In this document: positions 48,479 through 55,221 of the stretch, piece by piece | Position numbering within the stretch: position 1 is the stretch's first letter | Layout of the letters: every line of letters begins with the position of its first letter | NCBI RefSeq assembly: GCF_000420485.1 | Contig: NZ_ATVA01000012.1 | Coordinates: 124,001 to 188,000, forward strand | Origin: Paucidesulfovibrio longus DSM 6739 | GTDB taxonomy: Bacteria > Desulfobacterota > Desulfovibrionia > Desulfovibrionales > Desulfovibrionaceae | Reading direction: 5' to 3' | Length of the DNA stretch: 64,000 bases | Position numbers and translations under genes: made by a program | Notes under the pieces: model-generated | Databases searched by the model: none | What the model saw: the letters and a program-made list of their open reading frames with translations, nothing else | What the model was told of the DNA's origin: nothing

Positions 48479-49282
48479 CTATCTCCCCGCGAAGGTGGCG
48501 TCCTGGGTGCCGAGGTAGGCGGCGATGACGCCCGCGTCCCGCTGCACCTCTTCGGGCCTGCCGGAGGCGAGCACCGACCCGAAGTCGAGCACCACCACGC
48601 GGTCCGAAATGTCCATGACCACGCCCATGTCGTGCTCCACGAGCAGGACCGTGGTTCCCCACTCCTCGCAGATGTCCAGGATGTAGCGGGCCATGTCTTC
48701 CGTCTCCTCCAGGTTCATGCCCGCCATGGGCTCGTCCAGCAGGATCAGGTCCGGCTCCGCGGCCAGGGCGCGTCCCAGTTCCACGCGCTTCTGCACGCCG
48801 TAGGGCAGCTTGCCCGCCGGGGTGTGGCGGTAGGGCGAGAGGCCGAGAAAGTCGATGACGTCTTCCACGCGGCGGCGGTGCTCGTCTTCGTGGCGGGAGC
48901 AGCGGCCCCAGTAGAGCAGGGCCGAGAACAGGCCGTACTTCATGCGGCTGTGGCGGCCGACCATGAGGTTGTCGAGCACGGAAAGGCCCCGGAAGAGCGC
49001 GATGTTCTGGAAGGTGCGGGAAAGTCCGCGAGCGGTGCGGGCGTGGGTCGGAACCCCGAGGAGCGGCCCGCCGTCGAGCAGGATTTCACCTTTGTCCGGG
49101 GTGTACCGGCCGCTGATGCAGTTGAGCATGCTGGTCTTCCCGGCTCCGTTCGGGCCGATGAGGGAGCAGATGCTCCCCCTCTCGACCTCGAAGCCCACGT
49201 CGACCAGCGCGGCGATGCCGCGAAAGGTGAGGGTGACGTCTTTTATTTCAAGCAGCGGTCGTTTGTCTTCTAATGTTGCCAT
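48479..49282 (-). CDS. livG: Branched-chain amino acid ABC transporter, ATP-binding protein LivG
   Basis: A 267-residue ABC ATPase with Walker A GPNGAGKTSMLNCISG and the signature LPYGVQKRVELGRAL. Walker B is LILLDEPMAGMNLEETEDMA, and VLLVEHDMGVVMDISDRVVV is the LivG-type switch region. It starts at 49282 inside the end of the CBS-ACT gene (13-base overlap) and has only a weak ribosome site, as expected for coupled translation. It pairs with LivF at the other end of the operon. The linker from about residue 115 to 135 (SALLYWGRCSRHEDEH) is characteristic of the deltaproteobacterial version. Confidence 0.94.
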   Translation of the reverse strand: MATLEDKRPLLEIKDVTLTFRGIAALVDVGFEVERGSICSLIGPNGAGKTSMLNCISGRYTPDKGEILLDGGPLLGVPTHARTARGLSRTFQNIALFRGLSVLDNLMVGRHSRMKYGLFSALLYWGRCSRHEDEHRRRVEDVIDFLGLSPYRHTPAGKLPYGVQKRVELGRALAAEPDLILLDEPMAGMNLEETEDMARYILDICEEWGTTVLLVEHDMGVVMDISDRVVVLDFGSVLASGRPEEVQRDAGVIAAYLGTQDATFAGR

Positions 49283-49926
49283 TCGCTTTCAAAGTCCTTC
49301 GCCCTCACGATCCTGAATCCCCTGGCCGCGATGGCCGCCTCCACGGGCTTGGGATCGGGAGAGTCCACGCGAAGCACCACGATGCGCATGCCGTCGTGGT
49401 AGAAGGTCGCGGTCGAGATGATGCTCATGCCCATGTCCTTGATGACGCCGGATACCTCGTGCAGCACGCCGGTGCGGTCCTCCACCTCGAAGGTGATGCG
49501 GGAGCCGCCCTGGTTCATGCCCATCTCCTCGACGAACACGTCGAGCATGATGTTGCGGTTGATGTATCCTAGGAGTTCCCCGGCCTCATCGACCACGGCC
49601 AGCCCGGCCAGGTCGTCGTCGGACATGCGCTTGGCCGCGATCTCGATCTCCACGTCGGGGGAGATGACTTCGATGTTCGTGCGCATGATCTTGTCGATGG
49701 TCAGCTTGGAGAGCAGGTAGTTCAGCTCATGCCGATCCAGCGACGTCACCAGGCTGGGAAGCGCCCGCGCGATGTCGTTCTTGCGCACGTAGCCGACGAG
49801 CTTGTCGCCCTCCATCACCAGGAGCTTCCAGAGGCGGTTTTCCTCCAATAGCTTCTCGGCGTCCTTGACCAGGGTCTTCGGGGTGACGGTGACGAAGTTC
49901 TTGAGCATCTTGAGTCCGACGTACAT
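49270..49926 (-). CDS. CBS-pair and ACT domain protein (AcuB-like)
   Basis: A 218-residue regulatory protein, first gene of the liv operon. The first CBS motif is VTPKTLVKDAEKLLEENRLWKL and the second has RTNIEVISPDVEIEIAAKRM and LAGLAVVDEAGELLGYI. The C-terminal ACT-like part is RITFEVEDRTGVLHEVSGVI and VLRVDSPDPKPVEAAIAARGF. CBS pairs bind adenosyl nucleotides and ACT domains bind amino acids, so it may sense energy state and amino acid level. AAGGAG precedes the ATG at 49926. It overlaps livG by 13 bases. Confidence 0.9.
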   Translation of the reverse strand: MYVGLKMLKNFVTVTPKTLVKDAEKLLEENRLWKLLVMEGDKLVGYVRKNDIARALPSLVTSLDRHELNYLLSKLTIDKIMRTNIEVISPDVEIEIAAKRMSDDDLAGLAVVDEAGELLGYINRNIMLDVFVEEMGMNQGGSRITFEVEDRTGVLHEVSGVIKDMGMSIISTATFYHDGMRIVVLRVDSPDPKPVEAAIAARGFRIVRAKDFESEWQH

Positions 49927-50000
49927 GGCGTATCTCCTTGCGCGAGTCTGCAATGATCCGGTTATTGACTTCCCAGCGTGAGCGTGACCTCTTTTCAGTA

Positions 50001-50029
50001 AACGGCGTAAACCGACCCGTGAACGGCGT
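50001..50029. repeat. Direct repeat of AACGGCGT, 21-base period
   Basis: AACGGCGT at 50001-50008 and 50022-50029. The 21-base period is two helical turns, as for adjacent regulator half-sites. It lies downstream of the liv operon promoter. Confidence 0.45.
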
Positions 50030-50040
50030 TCGCAGGGTCT

Positions 50041-50077
50041 CAATTCCTTATGAACCCGGAATTGCGTTATAAGTCAA
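50041..50077 (-). promoter_or_regulatory. liv operon promoter with inverted repeat over the -10
   Basis: On the minus strand, TTGACT (50077-50072), an 18-base spacer and TCATAA (50053-50048). CAATTCC (50041-50047) and GGAATTG (50058-50064) are an inverted repeat that brackets the -10, a good position for a repressor. Confidence 0.45.
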
Positions 50078-50302
50078 GGGGGGGAGCGCTCCGAAGCCGG
50101 GCCGGGCAGGCTTGCGCGGGCCAGGATGCGAGGCGTGCCAACCTGTTTTGGCCGCGCCGAAAACCAGACGGATCGAAAGATTCTCCGGGCGCGCTCGAGC
50201 CTCGGCGGCGGACCTGGGATCTCGGTTCCGCATTCCCGCCCGGACAGGTTCCCGGCGCATTCGCCTTGCCGCGTCGCGGGTTTTGCGGTAAGCCCGTTTG
50301 CC

Positions 50303-50704
50303 ATGCATGAAATGTCGCTCATAGAAAGCATCATGAATATTCTCGCGGACGAGCGGGACCGCAAAAGCCTCGGCAAAATCACCAAGGTCACGCTCCAGAA
50401 CGGCCGGTTGGCCGGAGTGGTCACGGACTCGATCCTCTTCGCCTGGGAGGCCCTGACTCCGGGCACGCAGTTCGAAGGCTGCGACATCGTGGTCAACGAT
50501 ACGCCGCTCGTGCTGCGCTGCTTCTCCTGCCAAAAGGAATTCGAAGCCCAGAGCGCCATGCTCGCCGCCTGCCCGGCCTGCGGGCAGGAAATTGGCCACG
50601 CCGTGGTTTCGGGACGGGAATTCCTGATCGAAAACATCGAGGTCGAAGACTCGGACGAAGAATCCGACGAGGGCTCGAACAAGGACGCGGCCCGGCAAGA
50701 GTAG
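50303..50704 (+). CDS. hypA: Hydrogenase maturation nickel metallochaperone HypA
   Basis: A 133-residue protein that delivers nickel to NiFe-hydrogenase precursors. MHEMSLIESIMNIL gives the nickel-binding N-terminal histidine at residue 2. The zinc knuckle has C73 and C76 (RCFSC) and C90 and C93 (CPACG). The acidic tail (EVEDSDEESDEGSNKDAA) is an extension beyond the usual 113-120 residues. The start at 50303 is fixed by the obligatory MHE; the ribosome site is weak. hypB begins 91 bases after the stop. Confidence 0.95.
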   Translation: MHEMSLIESIMNILADERDRKSLGKITKVTLQNGRLAGVVTDSILFAWEALTPGTQFEGCDIVVNDTPLVLRCFSCQKEFEAQSAMLAACPACGQEIGHAVVSGREFLIENIEVEDSDEESDEGSNKDAARQE

Positions 50705-50795
50705 CCAGGCGCGGCGCGCCGCCCTGCCCAGGCCGGGCAGGCCGGAAATGCCGCCGACCAGACACCAAGCGGGCCGAGAGCCCGAGGAGGATACC

Positions 50796-51449
50796 ATGGA
50801 AATTCCCGTCGTACGCAATGTGCTGGAGGCCAACGACCGCGTGGCCGACGAACTCAAGGCCCTCTTCGCCGAGAAGAAGATCCTCGTCCTGAACCTGATG
50901 AGCTCTCCGGGCGCGGGCAAGACCTCGCTGCTGGAGCGGACCCTCACGGACCTCAAGGGCGAGTTCAAGATGGCCGTCATCGAAGGCGACCTGCAAACCG
51001 TGAACGACGCGCGCCGCGTCGCGGCCACGGGCGCCCAGGCCGTGCAGGTCAATACCGAGGGCGGCTGCCATCTCGACTCCGCCCAGGTCAAGGAATCGCT
51101 CAAGTCCCTCGACCTCAAGGATCTCGACATCCTCTTCGTGGAAAACGTGGGCAACCTGGTCTGCCCCGCCGAATTCGAAGTGGGCGAGGATTACAAGATC
51201 ACGCTGCTTTCCGTGACCGAAGGCGACGACAAGCCGGAAAAATACCCCCTGATGTTCCACATCTCCACCGTGATGCTGCTGAACAAGGTGGACCTTTTGC
51301 CCTACGTGGACTTCGACATGGAAGTGGCCAAAAAGCACGCCTCGGCCCTGAACAAGGATCTCATCGTGCTGCCGGTTTCCTGCCGCACGGGCGAGGGCCT
51401 GGAGCCGTGGTACGACTGGCTGCGCAAGGCCCGCGCCGCGAAGAAATAG
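50796..51449 (+). CDS. hypB: Hydrogenase nickel incorporation GTPase HypB
   Basis: A 217-residue GTPase working with HypA in hydrogenase nickel insertion. The P-loop SSPGAGKTS is at residues 36-44. The G-domain metal site is in NTEGGCHLDSAQV (Cys-His) and ENVGNLVCPAEFEVGED. Guanine specificity is given by LLNKVDLLPYV. The N-terminal CxxCGC motif and histidine-rich region of some HypB proteins are absent. GAGGAGGATACC precedes the ATG at 50796. The hydrogenase structural genes are not in the window. Confidence 0.96.
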   Translation: MEIPVVRNVLEANDRVADELKALFAEKKILVLNLMSSPGAGKTSLLERTLTDLKGEFKMAVIEGDLQTVNDARRVAATGAQAVQVNTEGGCHLDSAQVKESLKSLDLKDLDILFVENVGNLVCPAEFEVGEDYKITLLSVTEGDDKPEKYPLMFHISTVMLLNKVDLLPYVDFDMEVAKKHASALNKDLIVLPVSCRTGEGLEPWYDWLRKARAAKK

Positions 51450-51473
51450 ACGTTTTTGCGTAAAGAGCGAATG

Positions 51474-51516
51474 AATCGCCCCCCTTCGGCATGGTCGGAG
51501 GGGGGCGATTTTTGTT
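51474..51516. terminator. Bidirectional rho-independent terminator
   Basis: AATCGCCCCCC pairs with GGGGGGCGATT, with T-runs in both directions. It is shared by hypB (plus) and the PemK/MazF-like gene (minus). Confidence 0.85.
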
Positions 51517-51530
51517 TGGGCTTGGTGGGA

Positions 51531-51866
51531 TTAATCTTCGAAAAGAGTTTTGATGGCCGCGCGGATTTCCGAAATCTTACGTGGTTCGAGCGTTCCGACT
51601 GCTCTTCTGATAAGAGAGTCTTCCGCGACGAGGAGTTTTGAAGGCAGGGCATAACTTGGTTCCAGGCGGAGCGAACCGGATGCGAAGTCCTGTTCCAGAA
51701 TCTCGACTCCGGGAATGACATGGGGGCACTGCGAGGTGACGGCGCAAAGGATATTGTCGTCCCCTGGGACTCCGGAGACGACTATGGCTGGTCGGACTTT
51801 TGAACCGTTCTGATTGGTGAAGGGAAACGGGATGAGAACGACTTCACCTATTGCAAATGAGCCCAC
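51531..51866 (-). CDS. PemK/MazF-like toxin-family protein
   Basis: A 111-residue protein of the PemK/MazF fold. IGEVVLIPFPFTNQNGSKVRPAIVV opens the fold with the conserved basic loop and hydrophobic strand, and DDNILCAVTSQCP follows. Family members are mRNA interferases or gyrase-type toxins. The start was chosen at GTG 51866, with GGAGG 9 bases upstream and a 19-base overlap with the upstream TPR-like gene; a longer ATG start at 51893 is possible. It is less GC-rich than its neighbours. The partner upstream is not a typical small antitoxin. Confidence 0.8.
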   Translation of the reverse strand: MGSFAIGEVVLIPFPFTNQNGSKVRPAIVVSGVPGDDNILCAVTSQCPHVIPGVEILEQDFASGSLRLEPSYALPSKLLVAEDSLIRRAVGTLEPRKISEIRAAIKTLFED

Positions 51867-52414
51867 GCAGCGTCTTCCTCCGGGGTATCCCATATTTGGG
51901 CGAGAGACGGTCCAGAAGTCTCAAGGCAGAAGCGCGTAACCTCTCTATGTTCTTCCTGTTCCACCTGAACGGCATGCTTTTCGCCGCGATTCAGCTTCTC
52001 CCAGCGCGAAAGCAATTCCTCCAGGGACGTGCTTCCAGCGACGGAGGCGATCCAGATGGCCGTGTTGAGGTACCGCAAATTCATGTCATCTCCACGCACC
52101 GCATCCAGTGCGAGGGGGAGGGCTTCATTTACAAATCCTGCTGCGCGTAACGAGCACGCGTAGTTGAAAATGTAAAGGGCGTTGCCTTCGGAGATACGAA
52201 TAGATCTCTGATGGAAATCCCGCATCTCGTCGAATTTCCCAGAAAAGCATGCCAGCATTCCCTGAACGCAAAGATATTTGGCAGGATCCACGGTTTTGAG
52301 CGTCTGGGCCATGGAGCGGTATTTGGCGATTTCAAATTCGCTCAGAGGGCCTTCGTGGTATCTGATTCTTAATTCATCAATGATGGTGGAGTGTTCAGGC
52401 AGAGGAGTTGTCAT
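51848..52414 (-). CDS. TPR-like helical protein, partner of the PemK/MazF-like gene
   Basis: A 188-residue protein starting at the ATG at 52414 (AAAGGAG 7 bases before). I recognise no named family, but segments repeat in TPR style: DPAKYLCVQGMLACFSGKFD and ALYIFNYACSLRAAGFVNEA, then LPLALDAVRGDDMNLRYLN. There is no signal peptide and no helix-turn-helix. The C-terminal third is charged. It overlaps the toxin-like gene by 19 bases and shares a promoter with it, so the pair is an operon in the antitoxin-then-toxin order. It is too large for a classical antitoxin, and a host protein with a fortuitous neighbour is the alternative. Lower GC suggests transfer. Confidence 0.65.
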   Translation of the reverse strand: MTTPLPEHSTIIDELRIRYHEGPLSEFEIAKYRSMAQTLKTVDPAKYLCVQGMLACFSGKFDEMRDFHQRSIRISEGNALYIFNYACSLRAAGFVNEALPLALDAVRGDDMNLRYLNTAIWIASVAGSTSLEELLSRWEKLNRGEKHAVQVEQEEHREVTRFCLETSGPSLAQIWDTPEEDAAWAHLQ

Positions 52415-52767
52415 CTTCACCACTCCTTTTTTTGGGTGGGAGTTTCCCTGAATGGGAAAATACGTCCTAGTCGAGAATTTTGCAAGGCGCAAGCCGTTTC
52501 ACAATCGCTCTGCGAGGCGCTTCCCTCCGATCCAAACGAGAAAGGCGACGCAGGAATCTCTCCGCGCCGCCTCCTTCTTCATCCTTGCGTTCCCCCCATT
52601 CTCATGGACTCCCGCATTTCCTCCCGCTAAGGTGGCAGAGAATCGTACTGCTTTGCCTTGCGCAAGTTGCCGGGGGCACTTATCTAGGTGCAAACGGGCA
52701 GACGCGAAAGCAGACAACGGGTTTGCCCCGCATGATGAAAACGGGCTCCCGGCCCGATGGAGCGCAT
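52415..52767. other. 353-base divergent intergenic region
   Basis: No convincing gene is seen. On the TPR-like side it holds a minus-strand promoter and an inverted repeat (52443-52485). On the other side it leads to the sigma-54 activator. In-frame sequence continuing upstream of 52768 has ATGs at 52732 and 52735 but no ribosome site. Confidence 0.6.
52443..52485 (-). promoter_or_regulatory. Promoter and overlapping inverted repeat of the TPR/PemK pair
   Basis: On the minus strand, TTGCAA (52485-52480), a 17-base spacer and TATTTT (52462-52457). TTTCCC-N5-GGGAAA (52443-52459) covers the downstream edge of the -10, the place expected for autorepression by a toxin-antitoxin complex. Confidence 0.45.
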
Positions 52768-54102
52768 ATGCCTTTTCCCAAGAACCTGCCCTGCGAAGCC
52801 GTGCTCGACTCCCTGGCGGACGGCGTGTTCACGGTGGACCACGACTGGAACATCACCTACTTCAACAGTGCGGCGGCGCGCATCACGGGCACGAGCCAGG
52901 AGGACGCCCTGGGCGCGAAGTGTTGGGAGGTCTTGCGAAGCGGGCTTTGCGACGGGGATTGCGCCCTTGGCGAGTGCATCAAGGAGGGCGTGCAGGTGGT
53001 CAACCGGACCAAGTTCATCCTCCGTTCCGACGGGGAGAAGATTCCGGTGTCCATTTCGGCTTCGGCCCTGCATGACAACGAAGGCCGCCACATCGGCGGG
53101 GTGGAGACGTTCCGCGACCTGACAGAGATCCACCTCATGCGCAAGAAGGTCAGCGATCTTTACACCTTCGAGGACATCGTCGGCAAAAGCCAGGCCTTGA
53201 CCAAGGTGTTTCAGATCATGCCGCAGATTTCCAAGAGCGAGGCCACGGTGCTTTTGCTCGGCGAGTCCGGCACGGGCAAGGAGCTTTTCGCCAGCGCGAT
53301 CCACAACCTCAGCTCGCGGCGCAACGGACCGTTCGTGGCCGTGAACTGCGGAGCTCTGCCGGACACGCTGCTGGAGAGCGAGCTTTTCGGCTACAAGGCG
53401 GGCGCATTCACGGACGCCAAGAAGGACAAGCCGGGCCGTTTCGAGCTGGCTGCGGGCGGGACGATCTTTCTGGACGAAATCGGCGACTTGCCGGGCAAGC
53501 TCCAGGTCAAGCTGCTGCGCGTCTTGCAGGAGAAGTCCTTCGAGCCGCTGGGCGGCACCAAGACCGTGCCCACGGACGTGCGCATCGTGGCCGCCACCAA
53601 CCGCAACCTGGAAGAGCGCGTGGCCGGCGGCGAGTTCCGCCAGGATCTCTTCTACCGCCTGAACGTGGTCACGCTGCGCCTGCCGCCCCTGCGCGAGCGC
53701 CGCGAGGATCTGCCCCTGCTCATCGACCACTTCATCCAGCGCCACAACGCGCTGCTCGGCCGCAACGTGGAGGGCGTCAGCGAGGACGTGCTTTCCATCT
53801 TCCTGCGCCACGACTTTCCCGGCAACGTGCGCGAGCTGGAAAACATCCTCGAATACGCCTTCATCCTCTGCCAGGAGGGCTTCATCCAGGTGGAGCACCT
53901 GCCGGAAAACCTCCAGCCGCATCGGCCGTCCGAAGAGAGCATCTACGAGCCGGGCGGCAGCCTGGAGGAGATCAAGTGCCGGGCGGTTCTGCGCGCGCTC
54001 AAGCGCAACCAGGGCCGGAAGATGGCCACCTGCCGCGAGCTGGGCATTTCCAAGGACACCCTGCGCCGCATGCTCGACCGCTGCCGCACGCTGGGCGCAT
54101 AA
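52768..54102 (+). CDS. Sigma-54-dependent transcriptional activator (PAS-AAA-Fis)
   Basis: A 444-residue enhancer-binding protein. The N-terminal PAS (1 to about 125) carries four cysteines, C52, C61, C65 and C70. The AAA+ domain has Walker A GESGTGKE (165-172), the sigma-54 contact loop as GAFTDA (usual GAFTGA), GGTIFLDEIGDLP and FPGNVRELENILEYAF. The C-terminal Fis-type helix-turn-helix is KMATCRELGISKDTLRRMLD. The start was set at the ATG at 52768 with GGAG upstream. It stands just before the NifX-like/Mrp genes in the orientation of the Desulfovibrio orange-protein cluster, which has such an activator, so it probably activates the promoter at 54206. Confidence 0.92.
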   Translation: MPFPKNLPCEAVLDSLADGVFTVDHDWNITYFNSAAARITGTSQEDALGAKCWEVLRSGLCDGDCALGECIKEGVQVVNRTKFILRSDGEKIPVSISASALHDNEGRHIGGVETFRDLTEIHLMRKKVSDLYTFEDIVGKSQALTKVFQIMPQISKSEATVLLLGESGTGKELFASAIHNLSSRRNGPFVAVNCGALPDTLLESELFGYKAGAFTDAKKDKPGRFELAAGGTIFLDEIGDLPGKLQVKLLRVLQEKSFEPLGGTKTVPTDVRIVAATNRNLEERVAGGEFRQDLFYRLNVVTLRLPPLRERREDLPLLIDHFIQRHNALLGRNVEGVSEDVLSIFLRHDFPGNVRELENILEYAFILCQEGFIQVEHLPENLQPHRPSEESIYEPGGSLEEIKCRAVLRALKRNQGRKMATCRELGISKDTLRRMLDRCRTLGA

Positions 54103-54205
54103 TTCGCCCTGGCCTCTTTCGGGCCGACTCATTTTGCAGCTTTTTGCGCCCGCGCTCTGCGGGCGTATTTGTTTTGCGCCGCGAAATCATTGCAAGATTC
54201 AATCG

Positions 54206-54221
54206 CGGCACGCGGGATGCT
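54206..54221 (+). promoter_or_regulatory. Sigma-54 (-24/-12) promoter upstream of the NifX-like/Mrp genes
   Basis: CGGCACG-N4-ATGCT matches the TGGCACG-N4-TTGC consensus with two differences. GG (54207-54208) and GC (54219-54220) are exactly ten bases apart. It is 53 bases before the ATG at 54274 and 100 bases after the activator gene. Confidence 0.7.
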
Positions 54222-54273
54222 TTGCCTGTCCCAAACAGCGGCGCAGCCGCGCCAAGCCCGACGAGCCGGAAAC

Positions 54274-55098
54274 ATGATCGTATGCCTTGCCTGTTATCAG
54301 GACCGACTAGCCTCGGTTTTCGAGAACGCCAGCGAGTTCCGGCTCTACCGCGTCGACGACGAGAAGAATATTTACCCCGCGGGCCACGTATCCCTTCCCT
54401 CAAAGGACCCAACGGACAGGACATCCGCCATATTGGCCTGCGGGGTAAACCTTCTCGTCTGCGGCGGGGTTTGCGGCGGCGTGCGCAAGACCCTGGAATC
54501 CTCCGGCATGGACCTGCGTCCCTGGCTTCGCGGCGGGGTGGACGAGGTGCTGGAGGCGTTTCGCAAGGACGAGCTGGACCGGCTGTCCATGCCGGGCTGC
54601 CGATGCCGTCGCGGCGGTTTCGATGACGGGCGGGCCGATCCGGGACAATCCCAGAAAAGGCCGCCCGGACTGGGGCCGCGCTGCCGACGTTTTGCCGAGG
54701 GCATGGCTCGCGCCGCAACGGAAAAAGGAGAACAAAGCATGAAAGTAGCCATCAGCAGCGAGGGACCGGGCCTGGAGAGCAGGATGGACCCCCGGTTCGG
54801 CCGCGCAGCGGGATTTTTGCTCCACGACCTGGAAACAGGGACGACCGAATACGTGGACAACGAGCAGAACCTCAGCCTGCCGCAGGGCGCGGGCATCCAG
54901 TCGGCCCAGACCGTGGCGGGCGCGGGCGCGGCCGCGGTGATCACCGGGCACATGGGCCCCAAGGCTTTCCTGGCCCTGGAAAAGGGCGGCATCAAGGTCT
55001 ACCTCGGAGCGCAGGGAAGCGCGGGGGAGAATCTCGAAGCCTACAAGGCGGGCAAGCTGGCCCCGGCGGACGGTCCGGACAAGGAAGGCCACTGGTAG
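54274..55098 (+). CDS. Fused double NifX-like / orange-protein ORF
   Basis: A 274-residue continuous frame with two parts. Residues 1 to about 105 are a NifX/dinitrogenase-cofactor-like domain (IVCLACYQDRLASVFENASE, ACGVNLLVCGGVCGGVRKTL), followed by a Cys/Arg-rich stretch (MPGCRCRRGGFDDGRADPGQ). Residues 156-274 start MKVAISSEGPGLESRMDPRF and form a 119-residue domain of the orange-protein (Mo/Cu cluster) type, with LPQGAGIQSAQTVAGAGAAA. No stop separates them, though in relatives the two are separate genes. The ATG for the second part at 54739 has its own strong AGGAGAA site, so both a fused protein and a free orange protein may be made. The first start at 54274 has only a weak ribosome site. 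Confidence 0.72.
   Translation: MIVCLACYQDRLASVFENASEFRLYRVDDEKNIYPAGHVSLPSKDPTDRTSAILACGVNLLVCGGVCGGVRKTLESSGMDLRPWLRGGVDEVLEAFRKDELDRLSMPGCRCRRGGFDDGRADPGQSQKRPPGLGPRCRRFAEGMARAATEKGEQSMKVAISSEGPGLESRMDPRFGRAAGFLLHDLETGTTEYVDNEQNLSLPQGAGIQSAQTVAGAGAAAVITGHMGPKAFLALEKGGIKVYLGAQGSAGENLEAYKAGKLAPADGPDKEGHW
54739..55098 (+). CDS. Orange-protein-like NifX-domain protein (internal start of the fused ORF)
   Basis: If translation begins at the ATG at 54739, the product is a 119-residue NifX-fold protein: MKVAISSEGPGLESRMDPRF, FLLHDLETGTTEYVDNEQNL, AVITGHMGPKAFLALEKGGI. The length equals that of the orange protein, which binds a Mo-Cu-S cluster in Desulfovibrio. AAAAAGGAGAACAAAGC gives an optimal ribosome site. 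It lies in the same frame as the upstream NifX-like domain with no intervening stop, so it is the likely authentic start even if some fused product occurs. Confidence 0.72.
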   Translation: MKVAISSEGPGLESRMDPRFGRAAGFLLHDLETGTTEYVDNEQNLSLPQGAGIQSAQTVAGAGAAAVITGHMGPKAFLALEKGGIKVYLGAQGSAGENLEAYKAGKLAPADGPDKEGHW

Positions 55099-55221
55099 AC
55101 GCCGCGCAGGCCGATTCCGCGCGTTGACAATCGCGCTGCGGTGATTAGTTCAAGCAATCCGGGAAACGCCGCGCAAAGGCGCGGGCCGGACCTGCAATAC
55201 ACTTCAAGGGGAGAGAAGAAC

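Larger units (their letters stand above)
49927..50302. other. 376-base divergent intergenic region (liv operon / hypA)
   Basis: No gene is seen here. It contains a minus-strand promoter with an inverted repeat over its -10 (50041-50077) and two direct AACGGCGT repeats (50001-50029) in the liv leader. The GC-rich stretch 50080-50302 before hypA is open in the hypA frame but has no start signal and no family match. Confidence 0.6.
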
